Source: Bacillota bacterium
Lineage (GTDB): Bacteria > Bacillota > Desulfitobacteriia > Desulfitobacteriales > JAJXUE01
DNA length: 57,622 bases
Assembly (NCBI GenBank): GCA_021811155.1
Contig: JAJZPO010000007.1
Location: 1 to 57,622, forward strand
Direction: 5' to 3'
Of this stretch, positions 9,512 through 17,532 are shown one piece after another (the first letter of the stretch is position 1; the number at the start of each line of letters is the position of its first letter). Under the pieces are notes generated by a model that was not told where the DNA came from, searched no databases, and saw nothing but the letters and a program-made list of their open reading frames with translations. The position numbers were made by a program, and so were the translations under genes.

Positions 9512-10516
9512 TTAATGTTTTGCCCTGCGGATTTGTGCCAACAGTTCCGGCAGCACGTCCCGGAAGTCGGCGGCCACACAATAATCGGAAAACTGGAAAA
9601 TCGGCGCTGTTTTGTCTCTATTCACACTGATGATTACACCTGAGTCCTTGATACCAACCATGTGATGAGCGGCTCCGGAAATGCCCGCGCCCAAATAGAG
9701 CTTTGGGCGTACGGTCTTGCCGCTGCTGCCGATCATGGTATGCTCTCCGCCGGTCCAACCCTGATCCAAAGCCGGCCGGGTACAGCCCACCGCGCCGTTA
9801 AATTCCTTAGCCAGCTCCTCCAGCAAGCGCCAATTCTCCCTGCTGCCAATTCCCCAACCGCCGGCCACAATTACATCAGCCTGTTCAATCGGCATCCCCG
9901 GAGGTTCTTCGACCACCAATCGTGTGGCTCGTAAACGGATCTCAGCATCGTACAGCAGCGATGCTCCGTCTTCCTGTACTATTTCCCCCGTCCGCTCCGC
10001 CAGCCCCACAGGGCTAAACACTCCGGGCTTTATGGTTGCCATTTGCGGCCGCTGCACAGGGCAAAAAATCTCCCCAATGACTTGACCGCCAAAAGCAGGC
10101 ACTAACATAGTCAAAGTTCCATCCGCGGCTAATCGCAGGTTTGTACAGTGAGCTGCCAGGCCGGTGCCGAGTTGGGCCGCCAGGGTTGGCGCCAGCTCTT
10201 CACCGCTGGCGCTGGCTCCGATCAGCACAACATCCGGTCGTTCCCGCTCGATTAGTCTGCGCAGGACGCTGCTGTAGGTGTCATTCTGGTACAGCTCCAG
10301 CCGGGGGTCGTCGACCAGGAATACTTTATCAGCGCCGTGCTTTGGCAGTTGCTGCGCCAAAGGGCCGATAGCAGACCCGAGCGCTACAGCAACCACCTGC
10401 GCATTCGCGGCTTCAGCAGCCAATTGGCAAGCTTTGCCCAAGACTTCCAGACTTACGGCAGCTGTTTTGCCCTGAACTTGCTCAATAATTACCCAGATCA
10501 CCTGCTTCTTTTCCAC
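9512..10516 (-). CDS. etfA: Electron transfer flavoprotein alpha subunit
   Basis: EtfA, 334 residues, carrying the C-terminal FAD-binding stretch with GSSGKTVRPKLYLGAGISGA followed by H-H-M-V-G-I and SVNRDKTAPIF. With EtfB it takes electrons from the acyl-CoA dehydrogenase encoded two genes upstream. A GTG at 10516 and an overlapping TTG at 10519 are both possible starts; GGGGG lies 9 and 6 nt upstream respectively, and GTG is preferred. It is the last gene of the five-gene acyl-CoA operon, 13 bp after etfB. Confidence 0.93.
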   Translation of the reverse strand: MEKKQVIWVIIEQVQGKTAAVSLEVLGKACQLAAEAANAQVVAVALGSAIGPLAQQLPKHGADKVFLVDDPRLELYQNDTYSSVLRRLIERERPDVVLIGASASGEELAPTLAAQLGTGLAAHCTNLRLAADGTLTMLVPAFGGQVIGEIFCPVQRPQMATIKPGVFSPVGLAERTGEIVQEDGASLLYDAEIRLRATRLVVEEPPGMPIEQADVIVAGGWGIGSRENWRLLEELAKEFNGAVGCTRPALDQGWTGGEHTMIGSSGKTVRPKLYLGAGISGAAHHMVGIKDSGVIISVNRDKTAPIFQFSDYCVAADFRDVLPELLAQIRRAKH

Positions 10517-10529
10517 CAACTTCCGCCCC

Positions 10530-11336
10530 CTAGCTTAGCACGCCTGAACTGCGCATGATTGCCACTATCCGCTTAGCTAACTCGGCCGGCTCGCCCTCAA
10601 GCCTCTCACCCTGGCGTTTGAGCTCTGGACGGCTTAATTTGCCCGGTTGCGTCGGCGATCCCGCCAAGCCCACACTGCCAGGGTCCAGACCCAAATTGTT
10701 CAGGCCAAGAACCTTTACCGGCTTATCCTGAGCCGCCAGAATCCCCGGCAGGGAGGTGTAGCGGGGCACATTCATGCCCCGGCTAACGCCAATCACCATG
10801 GGCAGGGCCCCTTCAACCTCGATGTAGCCGTTTTCCATTTTCATCCTTGCTCTAACGTTTGCGTCCGTGTCAATGTTGAGCCAGGTTACATTGGTCAAGT
10901 GGGAGATTCCCAGGATTTCTCCCACCTGGGACGGCACATGGGCTGTGCCGCCATCGGCGCTTTCGCTCCCTGCCAGGACCAAGTCGCAAAGTCCGAGTTT
11001 TTTAATGCCGGCGGCCAGCACCCGCGACGTGGCCAGGGTATCAGCCCCGGCAAAGGCGCGGTCGCTCAGCAGCCAAGCTTCATCAGCCCCCATAGCCAAC
11101 CCTTCCTTTACAGTCTCCAAGGCGTTGGGAGGCGCCATGCTAACCATAACCACCCGCCCCGAGTGCTGCTCCACCAGCTGCAGCGCCGCCTCCAGGGCGT
11201 GTTTATCGGCTGGATTCAGGATATTTGGCAAGCCTTCCCGCACCAGAATACCTGTCTGCGGGTCGATCTGGATGCTCTCATAGCAGCCGGGATCCGGTAC
11301 AGGCTTAACCAAAACGCTTATGTTTAGCCCTTTCAT
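10530..11336 (-). CDS. etfB: Electron transfer flavoprotein beta subunit
   Basis: EtfB, about 268 residues, with VLVKPVPDP at the N-terminus, the nucleotide-binding AGSESADGGTAHVPSQVGE region (LAGSESAD...VPSQ) and SRGMNVPRY in the middle. The frame opens at 11351 with ATG codons at 11351, 11342 and 11336; the last is chosen because GAGAG lies 8-9 nt upstream and MKGLNISVLVKPV fits relatives. It forms a heterodimer with EtfA and binds FAD (and AMP or a second FAD). I see no diagnostic feature that settles whether it is a bifurcating ETF. Confidence 0.92.
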   Translation of the reverse strand: MKGLNISVLVKPVPDPGCYESIQIDPQTGILVREGLPNILNPADKHALEAALQLVEQHSGRVVMVSMAPPNALETVKEGLAMGADEAWLLSDRAFAGADTLATSRVLAAGIKKLGLCDLVLAGSESADGGTAHVPSQVGEILGISHLTNVTWLNIDTDANVRARMKMENGYIEVEGALPMVIGVSRGMNVPRYTSLPGILAAQDKPVKVLGLNNLGLDPGSVGLAGSPTQPGKLSRPELKRQGERLEGEPAELAKRIVAIMRSSGVLS

Positions 11337-11359
11337 CAGCATCACTCTCAATCTGTGGT

Positions 11360-12505
11360 TTAGGCGAGGGTCTGGCCGGCAATGACTAATTGCATGACAT
11401 GGGATGTTCCTCCGGAAGGGATAGTGGCCAAGGCGTCGCGCAAATAACGCCCTACCGGGTAGTCATTTACCACACCGTAACCGCCCATCAGGTCCATGGT
11501 TCGTTTAGCGGCGCGGACTGCGGCTTCGGTGGAAAAGTACTTAGCCGTTGCTATTTCCGCGTCACAGCTGCCTCCCGCATCCTTAAGTCCAATCGCATAA
11601 TAGGTTAGCAGACGTGCTGCTTCATAATCCACCCTGTTCCGGGCGATTTCCAGCTGTATAGCCTGCAGCTTGGCAATTGGCTTGCCGTAAAGGACCCTTT
11701 CCTTGGCGAATCTGACTCCTTCCTCCAGGCAGCCCCGCAGGATGCCGACACTGATGGCGGACATGCCAGTGCGCCCGACTTTGCTGATAGCGGCCAGGGC
11801 CATCTTGGTGCCGTTACCCACTCCACCCAGCACGGCATCCTCCCCTGCTTGACAGTTATTCAGCGACAGATCGCCTGTTCCGGACCCTCGCAGGCCAAAC
11901 TTGTCTTCTTCCCGGCCCGGAGCAAAACCCGGAGTCCCTTTTTCAATGATAAAGGCGGAAAAGGACGGACGCCCTTTGGCGTCTTCGCCGGTGCGCACGG
12001 TGACTACACAGACATCCGCTTCAGAACTATTGGTAATGAAGCATTTCCTGCCGTTCAAAACCCATTTCCCATCCTTCAATTCACCGGTGGATTGCTGACC
12101 CCCCACATCTGAACCGCCCGAGGGCTCGGTTACTGCCAGACCGCCCAGTTTCTTGCCGCTCGCCAGCTCCGGCAGGTACTTGCGTTTTTGCTCCTCGCTG
12201 CCATAGGATAATAGAACCTCGATTCCCAGCTGGTGAGTCATCAGGGTCATGGCAAAACCGGCTGCATGCCTGGCGGTTTCCTCGAGTATTATCGCCCTTT
12301 CCGTCAACCCGAGGCCGGCTCCCCCATATTCTTTGGGCACAATCACCCCGGCAAACCCTAAGGCCCCCATTTTGCGGAATACGTCCATAGGACAGGAGTT
12401 TTCTGCGTCTATCTTGTGGGCAATGGGCTCAATCTCCTTTTCCACAAACTCGCGCACCGCTTTCCTTAACATCTCCTGTGCTGGGCTAAATGTAAACTCC
12501 GGCAT
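11360..12505 (-). CDS. Acyl-CoA dehydrogenase lacking the usual catalytic glutamate
   Basis: FAD-dependent acyl-CoA dehydrogenase of 381 residues, the family's normal length. Visible are [12 protein letters not shown] (FAD/substrate loop), [10 protein letters not shown], the middle beta domain, and [20 protein letters not shown] near the end. In medium-chain enzymes the catalytic Glu lies in I-x-E-G-T; here the aligned segment is IPSGGTSHV, with Gly instead. At the alternative position used by isovaleryl- and long-chain enzymes (Glu before a conserved Arg) this protein has KVGRTG, again Gly. The ATG at 12505 follows AGGAGAG; an upstream ATG at 12532 would overlap the previous gene. It should pass electrons to EtfAB. 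Substrate unknown. Confidence 0.92.
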   Translation of the reverse strand: MPEFTFSPAQEMLRKAVREFVEKEIEPIAHKIDAENSCPMDVFRKMGALGFAGVIVPKEYGGAGLGLTERAIILEETARHAAGFAMTLMTHQLGIEVLLSYGSEEQKRKYLPELASGKKLGGLAVTEPSGGSDVGGQQSTGELKDGKWVLNGRKCFITNSSEADVCVVTVRTGEDAKGRPSFSAFIIEKGTPGFAPGREEDKFGLRGSGTGDLSLNNCQAGEDAVLGGVGNGTKMALAAISKVGRTGMSAISVGILRGCLEEGVRFAKERVLYGKPIAKLQAIQLEIARNRVDYEAARLLTYYAIGLKDAGGSCDAEIATAKYFSTEAAVRAAKRTMDLMGGYGVVNDYPVGRYLRDALATIPSGGTSHVMQLVIAGQTLA

Positions 12506-12528
12506 TTTCCATCTCTCCTCTACTAATT

Positions 12529-13989
12529 TCACTTCTTATCCGGCTCCGGGATAGGCTCGCTAATCCCGGCCAGCTTGGCTGCGTAAGCTGCATATTCCTC
12601 GAAGGGGGTACCGGCGCGCACCACCAGCTTGGCTCCGTCCGGGGATCCGCCGCCATGCATGGTGCCGGGGACTCCCGCCCCGAGGGTCAGCCATTCCACC
12701 AGACGCGCTGCCCTGGCCCGGCTCTCCGCCGAAACCTTCTGCCCCGCCTTGACATACTTTTGCACCAGGTTACCGTACAGGGGACTGGTAAAATCCTGAT
12801 AGGACGGCAGACACCCTGTTTCAGCAATGCCCCCGCTGATATCCTGGCACAGCCGCTTGGTCTCGTAGGGCAAAGTAGCTACCAGGACCTTGTTGGTATG
12901 GGCAGCCACCGGGTCAGCCAGCCACACCCCGGACTGGTGCTGTTTACCCTGGGCAATCGCTCCCACTCCGACGCTGTAAGTCGTTTCGTTGTTGATAGCC
13001 ATCTCCACCAACTTGGACATAAATGCCTTGCTTGACAGGCCATTGGCCCTGGCCACATTAATTGCGGCCCCGATCATCACATCTCCTTGCCCGGCAACAC
13101 ACGCACCGATACATGCCCGGTAGTTGGCGGTGAAGTACTGGATTACCTTGCCTGCAAACTTATACTCGCCGCACATGAACACTCTGTCCCTGGGAACAAA
13201 GACATCTTCAAAAAACAGATATGCTTGAGTAATCCCTGTTTCAGGGATGTCGAAACCCTCTTCCAGTTCTCGGCCATCGCTGGCCCTTCTGGCCTCAACT
13301 ACGGTTAAACCGGCCGCATCACGGGGAACCACGAAGGCTACAGCGAAGTCCTTATCCTCTTCGCCGTAGCCGGCGCCGGGAATGACAAAGATTTCCTCGG
13401 ATGCCGCGACCCCGGCGATCATAACTTTGGCTCCGCGTACGATTATCCCGTCTTCCCGGATCTCAGTCACATGCACATTGCTGTCCAAGTCCGCTTGCTG
13501 GTGAGGCTTTAAGCTGCGGTCGCCTTTGGCGTCTGTGAGTCCTCCGGCTACCACCAGACCTTTGGCCTGAGCGCTAAGGAGCCATGCTTTCAGATGCTCG
13601 TGATAGCCGGTCCCGTATGCTTCATCCATTTCCCGGGTCACAGCCCAAAGGACATTGAAGGTATTCCAACCCACACAAGTGCCTCCCGAACAGGTACCCG
13701 TAGCCCGATAGCTTGCCCGTTTCAATTTCATGTTGTAGACGGTTTCTTCAATCGACGTCATCAGAGAATTGAAGCGAAAAATCTTGTCGCCGCCAAAAGA
13801 AGAAGTGGTGGTGAAAATATCGGCCAGCTTGGGGTCAGCGGCCATGTCGAAAGCCCGGGCATGGCTTTCCACCACGCGCTGTGTGGCAGGGTGTGATGTC
13901 ACATCCTCAATCAGTTCGCCAAATTTGTAGATGTTTGGCCGCATAGCCTTAAGACTTGCCAGGTACTGTTCTCTGGTACGTAACGCCAT
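12529..13989 (-). CDS. 4-hydroxyphenylacetate 3-hydroxylase / 4-hydroxybutyryl-CoA dehydratase family protein, divergent
   Basis: A 486-residue flavoprotein of the HpaB/AbfD family; MHGGGSP near residue 444 and VRGAKVMIAG near 184 are family marks. In AbfD of Clostridium aminobutyricum a [4Fe-4S] cluster is held by C99, C103, H292 and C299. Here the first pair is spaced C100-x4-C105, the His position is Tyr290, the last Cys is kept (C297), and an extra C293 appears. AbfD residues Glu257, Tyr296 and Lys300 correspond to Gln255, Ile294 and Val298. This is from remembered AbfD sequence, not an alignment program. It is probably not a normal 4-hydroxybutyryl-CoA dehydratase; a related dehydration, isomerisation or flavin role on a CoA ester is possible. 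It lies between the ligase and the dehydrogenase. Confidence 0.88.
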   Translation of the reverse strand: MALRTREQYLASLKAMRPNIYKFGELIEDVTSHPATQRVVESHARAFDMAADPKLADIFTTTSSFGGDKIFRFNSLMTSIEETVYNMKLKRASYRATGTCSGGTCVGWNTFNVLWAVTREMDEAYGTGYHEHLKAWLLSAQAKGLVVAGGLTDAKGDRSLKPHQQADLDSNVHVTEIREDGIIVRGAKVMIAGVAASEEIFVIPGAGYGEEDKDFAVAFVVPRDAAGLTVVEARRASDGRELEEGFDIPETGITQAYLFFEDVFVPRDRVFMCGEYKFAGKVIQYFTANYRACIGACVAGQGDVMIGAAINVARANGLSSKAFMSKLVEMAINNETTYSVGVGAIAQGKQHQSGVWLADPVAAHTNKVLVATLPYETKRLCQDISGGIAETGCLPSYQDFTSPLYGNLVQKYVKAGQKVSAESRARAARLVEWLTLGAGVPGTMHGGGSPDGAKLVVRAGTPFEEYAAYAAKLAGISEPIPEPDKK

Positions 13990-14012
13990 GTTTCTCCTCC
14001 TTGTATGTGCTG

Positions 14013-15353
14013 TTATTGCTTGCGCAAATCGACTACCCGCTTAGCTTTATGAGTCGCCCGCTCCAGGGAATTGGGAGGCAGGACCGCAACTTGCGGCTTG
14101 AAGCCAAGAATGCGGTAAATATCTACGGTTACCCGTTCCGCCAATTGTTCTGCGCTGCTGTTAAAACCCTCGACACGTTCAACTTCCACCGTAAGCTGTG
14201 CCAGGTGTTTGTGTTCCGACACCACCAGGCGGTATTCACCTGTAAGATGATGGTTTTGCCGCACCACCTTTTCGATGTCACTGGGGAAAACGTTGATACC
14301 GCTGATGATCAACATGTCATCTACCCTGCCATGCACGCCATGCAATCTTAAATGAGTACGCCCACAGCCGCAGCGTTCCGTGGTGTAGGAGACAATATCT
14401 CCGGTTCTAAAGCGGATCAGCGGTCTGGCTCGTTTTTTCAGGGAAGTAATCACCAGCTCGCCGCGCTCTCCCTCAGATACTTCTTCACCGCTGTCCGGAT
14501 CCAAAACCTCAACCAGAATATGGTCCTCGGCCCAGTGCAGACCTTCTTTGGCCTCACACATTCCGGCACAGGCGCCAAAAATGTCGGATAAACCGTAGTA
14601 ATCATAGAGTTCGGCTCCCCACAAGGCCTCAATCCTCTGCCTGGTTTCCGGAATCGAACCGCCTGGTTCCCCGGCTACGAAAATCTTCCTGATTGCCAAA
14701 TCGGTCATTGGGTCGATACCCTGGGCTTGGGCAGTTTCTCCTAAGTACCAGGCATAAGACGGAGTGGTCCACATGGCCGTGACCCTCCATTTCTGCAGAA
14801 TGTCCAACAACCGTTCAGACGGAATCGCTCCACCCCAGAGGCACATAGCTCCGACCTTCATGGCCCCAATCACATCGGGTCCTCCCACGAACATGGTGAA
14901 CTGCAGGGAATGGCAGTACACATCACTGGGTCTTAAGCCGGAGGACCAGAATAGTCTGGCTTCATAGTCCTGCCACTCTTCAAAGTCCTGCCAGGTGAAA
15001 GGGGACGCAGTAGGAACTCCTGTGGAACCGCTTGAGGCCGAAAGGTAAACCATGTCATCGCTGGGCACACAAGTCAAATCGCCGTAGGGGGGAGACGTTT
15101 CCTGCCGCTTGCGCAGGGTGCTTTTGTTGATAAAAGGTAAATTTTTCAGGTCTTCAAGCCGCTTGAAGCTATCAGGTGAAATTCCCGCAGCAGCAAAAGT
15201 TGCCCTGTAATACGGAGAGTTATAGGCCAGCGCTATGGTTTCCTTGAGCAGTTTTAACTGTAAGGCTTTGAGTTTTTCCCTGGGCATGGTCTCCAGTTCC
15301 TCGTTCCAATAAGGCGCATAACCCGCAGGCCGCCACAACCGATGCTTGGACAT
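14013..15353 (-). CDS. PaaK-like AMP-forming carboxylate-CoA ligase
   Basis: Phenylacetate-CoA ligase-like adenylating enzyme, 446 residues. Motifs include the P-loop YLSASSGSTGVPT (about residue 115), YDYYGLSDIFG (A5), IRFRTGDI (A8 start), the zinc-like CGCGRTHLRLHG and GRVDDMLIISGINVFPSDIE, ending with a PaaK C-terminal domain and the lysine-bearing THKAKRVVDLR. It should activate an aromatic or similar acid with ATP and CoA. The ATG at 15353 is preceded by GGGGGAGA; the ORF opens earlier without an RBS. It is the first gene of the operon and lies about 33 nt after the predicted sigma-54 start. The true substrate cannot be read from sequence. Confidence 0.92.
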   Translation of the reverse strand: MSKHRLWRPAGYAPYWNEELETMPREKLKALQLKLLKETIALAYNSPYYRATFAAAGISPDSFKRLEDLKNLPFINKSTLRKRQETSPPYGDLTCVPSDDMVYLSASSGSTGVPTASPFTWQDFEEWQDYEARLFWSSGLRPSDVYCHSLQFTMFVGGPDVIGAMKVGAMCLWGGAIPSERLLDILQKWRVTAMWTTPSYAWYLGETAQAQGIDPMTDLAIRKIFVAGEPGGSIPETRQRIEALWGAELYDYYGLSDIFGACAGMCEAKEGLHWAEDHILVEVLDPDSGEEVSEGERGELVITSLKKRARPLIRFRTGDIVSYTTERCGCGRTHLRLHGVHGRVDDMLIISGINVFPSDIEKVVRQNHHLTGEYRLVVSEHKHLAQLTVEVERVEGFNSSAEQLAERVTVDIYRILGFKPQVAVLPPNSLERATHKAKRVVDLRKQ

Positions 15354-15396
15354 TGACTTTCTCCCCCCTGTTAATCTTCGTTCCAATAAGTCCGTT

Positions 15397-15411
15397 GCAA
15401 TAATGGTGCCA
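15397..15411 (-). promoter_or_regulatory. Sigma-54 (-24/-12) promoter of the acyl-CoA operon
   Basis: On the minus strand the sequence reads TGGCACCATTATTGC, with exactly ten bases between the GG (-24) and GC (-12), matching the sigma-54 consensus TGGCAC-N5-TTGC. The predicted transcript starts near 15386-15387, 33 nt before the PaaK-like ATG and its RBS. Confidence 0.82.
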
Positions 15412-15462
15412 CACAGATATTGCTACTTTTCTGAATTTTCAGTTACTTGAAGCCTATTAAAG

Positions 15463-15498
15463 ACTCACAGGTGTGTGGTTATCCATACACCTGTGAGT
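15463..15498. promoter_or_regulatory. 12-bp inverted repeat upstream of the sigma-54 promoter
   Basis: Perfect inverted repeat ACTCACAGGTGT (15463-15474) and ACACCTGTGAGT (15487-15498). It is centred about 95 bp upstream of the predicted sigma-54 start, where activator sites usually lie. It also immediately follows the stop of the activator remnant, so it may instead be that gene's old terminator; the T-run is weak (CTTT). Confidence 0.55.
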
Positions 15499-15512
15499 TT
15501 ATTGATACATTG

Positions 15513-15599
15513 TTAAGAGAGAAAACCGTACTTTTTCAATTTATCGTAAAAGCTGCGCCGGTTAATGCCCAACCAGCGCATAGCCTTTTTAAATAAATT
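15513..15599 (-). pseudogene. C-terminal remnant of a sigma-54-dependent activator
   Basis: A 28-codon minus-strand frame, closed upstream by TAG and ending in TAA, encodes a peptide ending MRWLGINRRSFYDKLKKYGF-LS. The A/K-x-W-LGI-x-RR-x-x-Y-x-KLKKYG pattern is the Fis-type DNA-binding helix-turn-helix at the end of NtrC-family enhancer-binding proteins. No AAA+ domain is found in the 290 bp upstream, which instead hold the glpA promoter. The rest of the gene has been deleted or displaced, probably when the glp region came to lie here. Confidence 0.75.
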
Positions 15600-15728
15600 C
15601 TAAACCAGTCTTCCATTTTTAGCAAGCAAAACAAAATTGAGGCAAAGCACAAAAACGCCGCTGTCCCGGCCGCTTGATTTTGTCCACTCGGTTCGAAAGG
15701 CGGATTGAGGGGCATTTGGAATTTGCAT

Positions 15729-15757
15729 TTGACGTAAAGCGCGCCGCGTCGTAAAAT
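15729..15757 (+). promoter_or_regulatory. Sigma-A promoter of glpABC
   Basis: -35 TTGACG (15729-15734), 17-bp spacer, -10 TAAAAT (15752-15757), giving a start near 15764 and a leader of about 120 nt before glpA. Confidence 0.7.
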
Positions 15758-15823
15758 AGCAAGCAAATGTGAAAACTCGAAGTAATAAATAATTGATGAA
15801 TCTGGCACAGAAAATGGTTGGAG

Positions 15824-15868
15824 GCCACCGAAGAAAGCGTCAGGAGACGGTTTTTGCGGCGGCTTTTT
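15824..15868 (+). terminator. Leader terminator (attenuator candidate) before glpA
   Basis: In the glpA leader, GCCACCG (15824-15830) can pair with CGGCGGC (15857-15863, one mismatch) around an inner CGTC/GACG stem (15838-15841, 15846-15849), followed by TTTTT at 15864-15868. The hairpin ends a few bases before the glpA RBS. In Bacillus subtilis, GlpP antiterminates a leader terminator of glpD in response to glycerol-3-phosphate; a similar control is inferred here. Confidence 0.5.
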
Positions 15869-15885
15869 ACTGAAAGGGGAAAGAC

Positions 15886-17532
15886 ATGAGCCGGTATTCC
15901 GTACAGGTGGCGATCATTGGGGGCGGGGCCACCGGGGTGGGGATCTTGCGCGACCTAAGCCTGAGAGGCATTTCGGCCCTGCTCATCGAGCAGGGAGATT
16001 TGGCTCACGGCACGAGTTCACGTTTTCACGGCCTGCTGCACAGCGGCGCCCGTTATGCAGTCAAAGACCCGGTTTCGGCGCTGGAATGTGCTCAGGAAAA
16101 TGCGATCCTGAAGCGCATCGCTCCCAACTGCATTGTGAGCAGCGGGGGCTGGTTTGTGCAGAGGCCGGAGGATGATCCCGGCTATGTGGAAGCCTGGCTG
16201 CAAGGGTGCCGGGCCGCGCACATCCCGGTGCTGGAAGTTCCGGTTAGCCAGGCGCGGCGGCAGGAGCCGCTCCTGGCTAAAGATATCCTGCGCGTTTTTG
16301 AAGTGCCAGATGCCGCTGTGGACGGATTTAAGCTGGTTTGGGACAATGCCAGATCCGCCCGCTGTCACGGCGGCCGCTATCTTACGTATCACCGGGTGGA
16401 CGAGGTGCGGCGCGATGGGAACCAGGTGGTGGGTGTGCGCGGGAAAAATCTCTTAACCGGGGAAGACTTTGCGGTGGAGAGTTCACTGGTTGTGAATGCG
16501 GCGGGAGCCTGGGCTGACCGAATAGCCGCATCTGCTGGAGTTTCCCTGGAGGTGGTGTGCGATAAAGGAACGCTGCTTGCCTTTAACCACAGGTTGTTTC
16601 AGCGGGTAATCAACCGCTTGCGTTCTTCCGGGGACGGGGACATCTTTGTGCCTCACGAGACCATTACAATCTTTGGCACCACTTCGCAACGGGTCGAGGA
16701 TCCTCTGGATAATCAGCCGACCGAGCTGGAAGTAAAGCAGTTGCTGAGCTTAGGTAGCGCTTTGCTGCCGGGTCTGACGGAACAGCGGGTGATCCGCGTT
16801 TTTGCGGGCGTCAGGCCGCTGCACGGGGAAGACAGTGAACTGAATGAGCCGTCGGGCCAGGCGGCGGGACGGGAGGTTAGCAGAACCTTCGCCTTAATCG
16901 ACCATGAAGCTGTGGAAGGGATCCGGGGATTTCTCAGCGTCGTGGGTGGAAAATTCACGACCTACCGCCTCATGGCGGAGAAAGCCTCGGACTGGGCAGC
17001 GGCAAAACTGGGCAGCACGTCTCCCTGCCGCACGGCACAAGAGCCTCTTCTACCGGACGTTCCCGAGAGTTTGTACCGGGAAGCGCAGGCTCTTCTGCCT
17101 TGCGCCGCTGCGGAAAAAATGCTGGAACGGCTCGGCGAGGAAGCCTTGCCGGTCCTGGAGGCGGTGCGTCAAGACCCCGGGAAAGGCCAGCTTCTTTGTG
17201 AGTGCGAGATGGTGACGGTAGCGGAAGTGGAAAAAGCGGTGGCGGACGAAGACGCCCATCATCTGGCCGATGTGCGGCGCAAGACCCGATTGGGAATGGG
17301 AACCTGTCAGGGTGCGTTCTGCGCTTACCGGGCCCTTCCCCTTATGTGGCGGGAAGGCAATAAGTATGATCCCCTGGGCGTGGAATTGATTCGCTTTCTG
17401 AATCAGCGCTGGAAGGGAATCAGACCGGCGCTTTGGGGTGAGCAGCTGCGTGAAACGGAGTTCACCCGGGCTATCTACGCGGGATTGCTTGCCCTGAAGG
17501 AGTCAGACGGGGACAGCGGAGGGACTGCATGA
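15886..17532 (+). CDS. glpA: Anaerobic glycerol-3-phosphate dehydrogenase, subunit A
   Basis: FAD subunit of GlpABC, 548 residues. It opens with the dinucleotide-binding VAIIGGGATGVGI, followed by SSRFHGLLHSGARY. The last ~100 residues carry a BFD-like [2Fe-2S] module with C-E-C-E-M (about residue 437) and GMGTCQGAFC (about 474-483). The enzyme oxidises sn-glycerol-3-phosphate to dihydroxyacetone phosphate without oxygen. The ATG follows AAAGGGGA. Its stop overlaps the glpB start (ATGA), indicating coupled translation. Confidence 0.95.
   Translation: MSRYSVQVAIIGGGATGVGILRDLSLRGISALLIEQGDLAHGTSSRFHGLLHSGARYAVKDPVSALECAQENAILKRIAPNCIVSSGGWFVQRPEDDPGYVEAWLQGCRAAHIPVLEVPVSQARRQEPLLAKDILRVFEVPDAAVDGFKLVWDNARSARCHGGRYLTYHRVDEVRRDGNQVVGVRGKNLLTGEDFAVESSLVVNAAGAWADRIAASAGVSLEVVCDKGTLLAFNHRLFQRVINRLRSSGDGDIFVPHETITIFGTTSQRVEDPLDNQPTELEVKQLLSLGSALLPGLTEQRVIRVFAGVRPLHGEDSELNEPSGQAAGREVSRTFALIDHEAVEGIRGFLSVVGGKFTTYRLMAEKASDWAAAKLGSTSPCRTAQEPLLPDVPESLYREAQALLPCAAAEKMLERLGEEALPVLEAVRQDPGKGQLLCECEMVTVAEVEKAVADEDAHHLADVRRKTRLGMGTCQGAFCAYRALPLMWREGNKYDPLGVELIRFLNQRWKGIRPALWGEQLRETEFTRAIYAGLLALKESDGDSGGTA

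Noticed and set aside
12529-13989. Calling this gene 4-hydroxybutyryl-CoA dehydratase (abfD) outright.
   Set aside because: The fold matches, but the His ligand and the Glu, Tyr and Lys positions known for the dehydratase are changed, so only a family name is given.
15536-15808. A 90-codon minus-strand frame over the activator remnant and the glpA promoter.
   Set aside because: It is in a different frame from the helix-turn-helix remnant, has no RBS and shows no family features.
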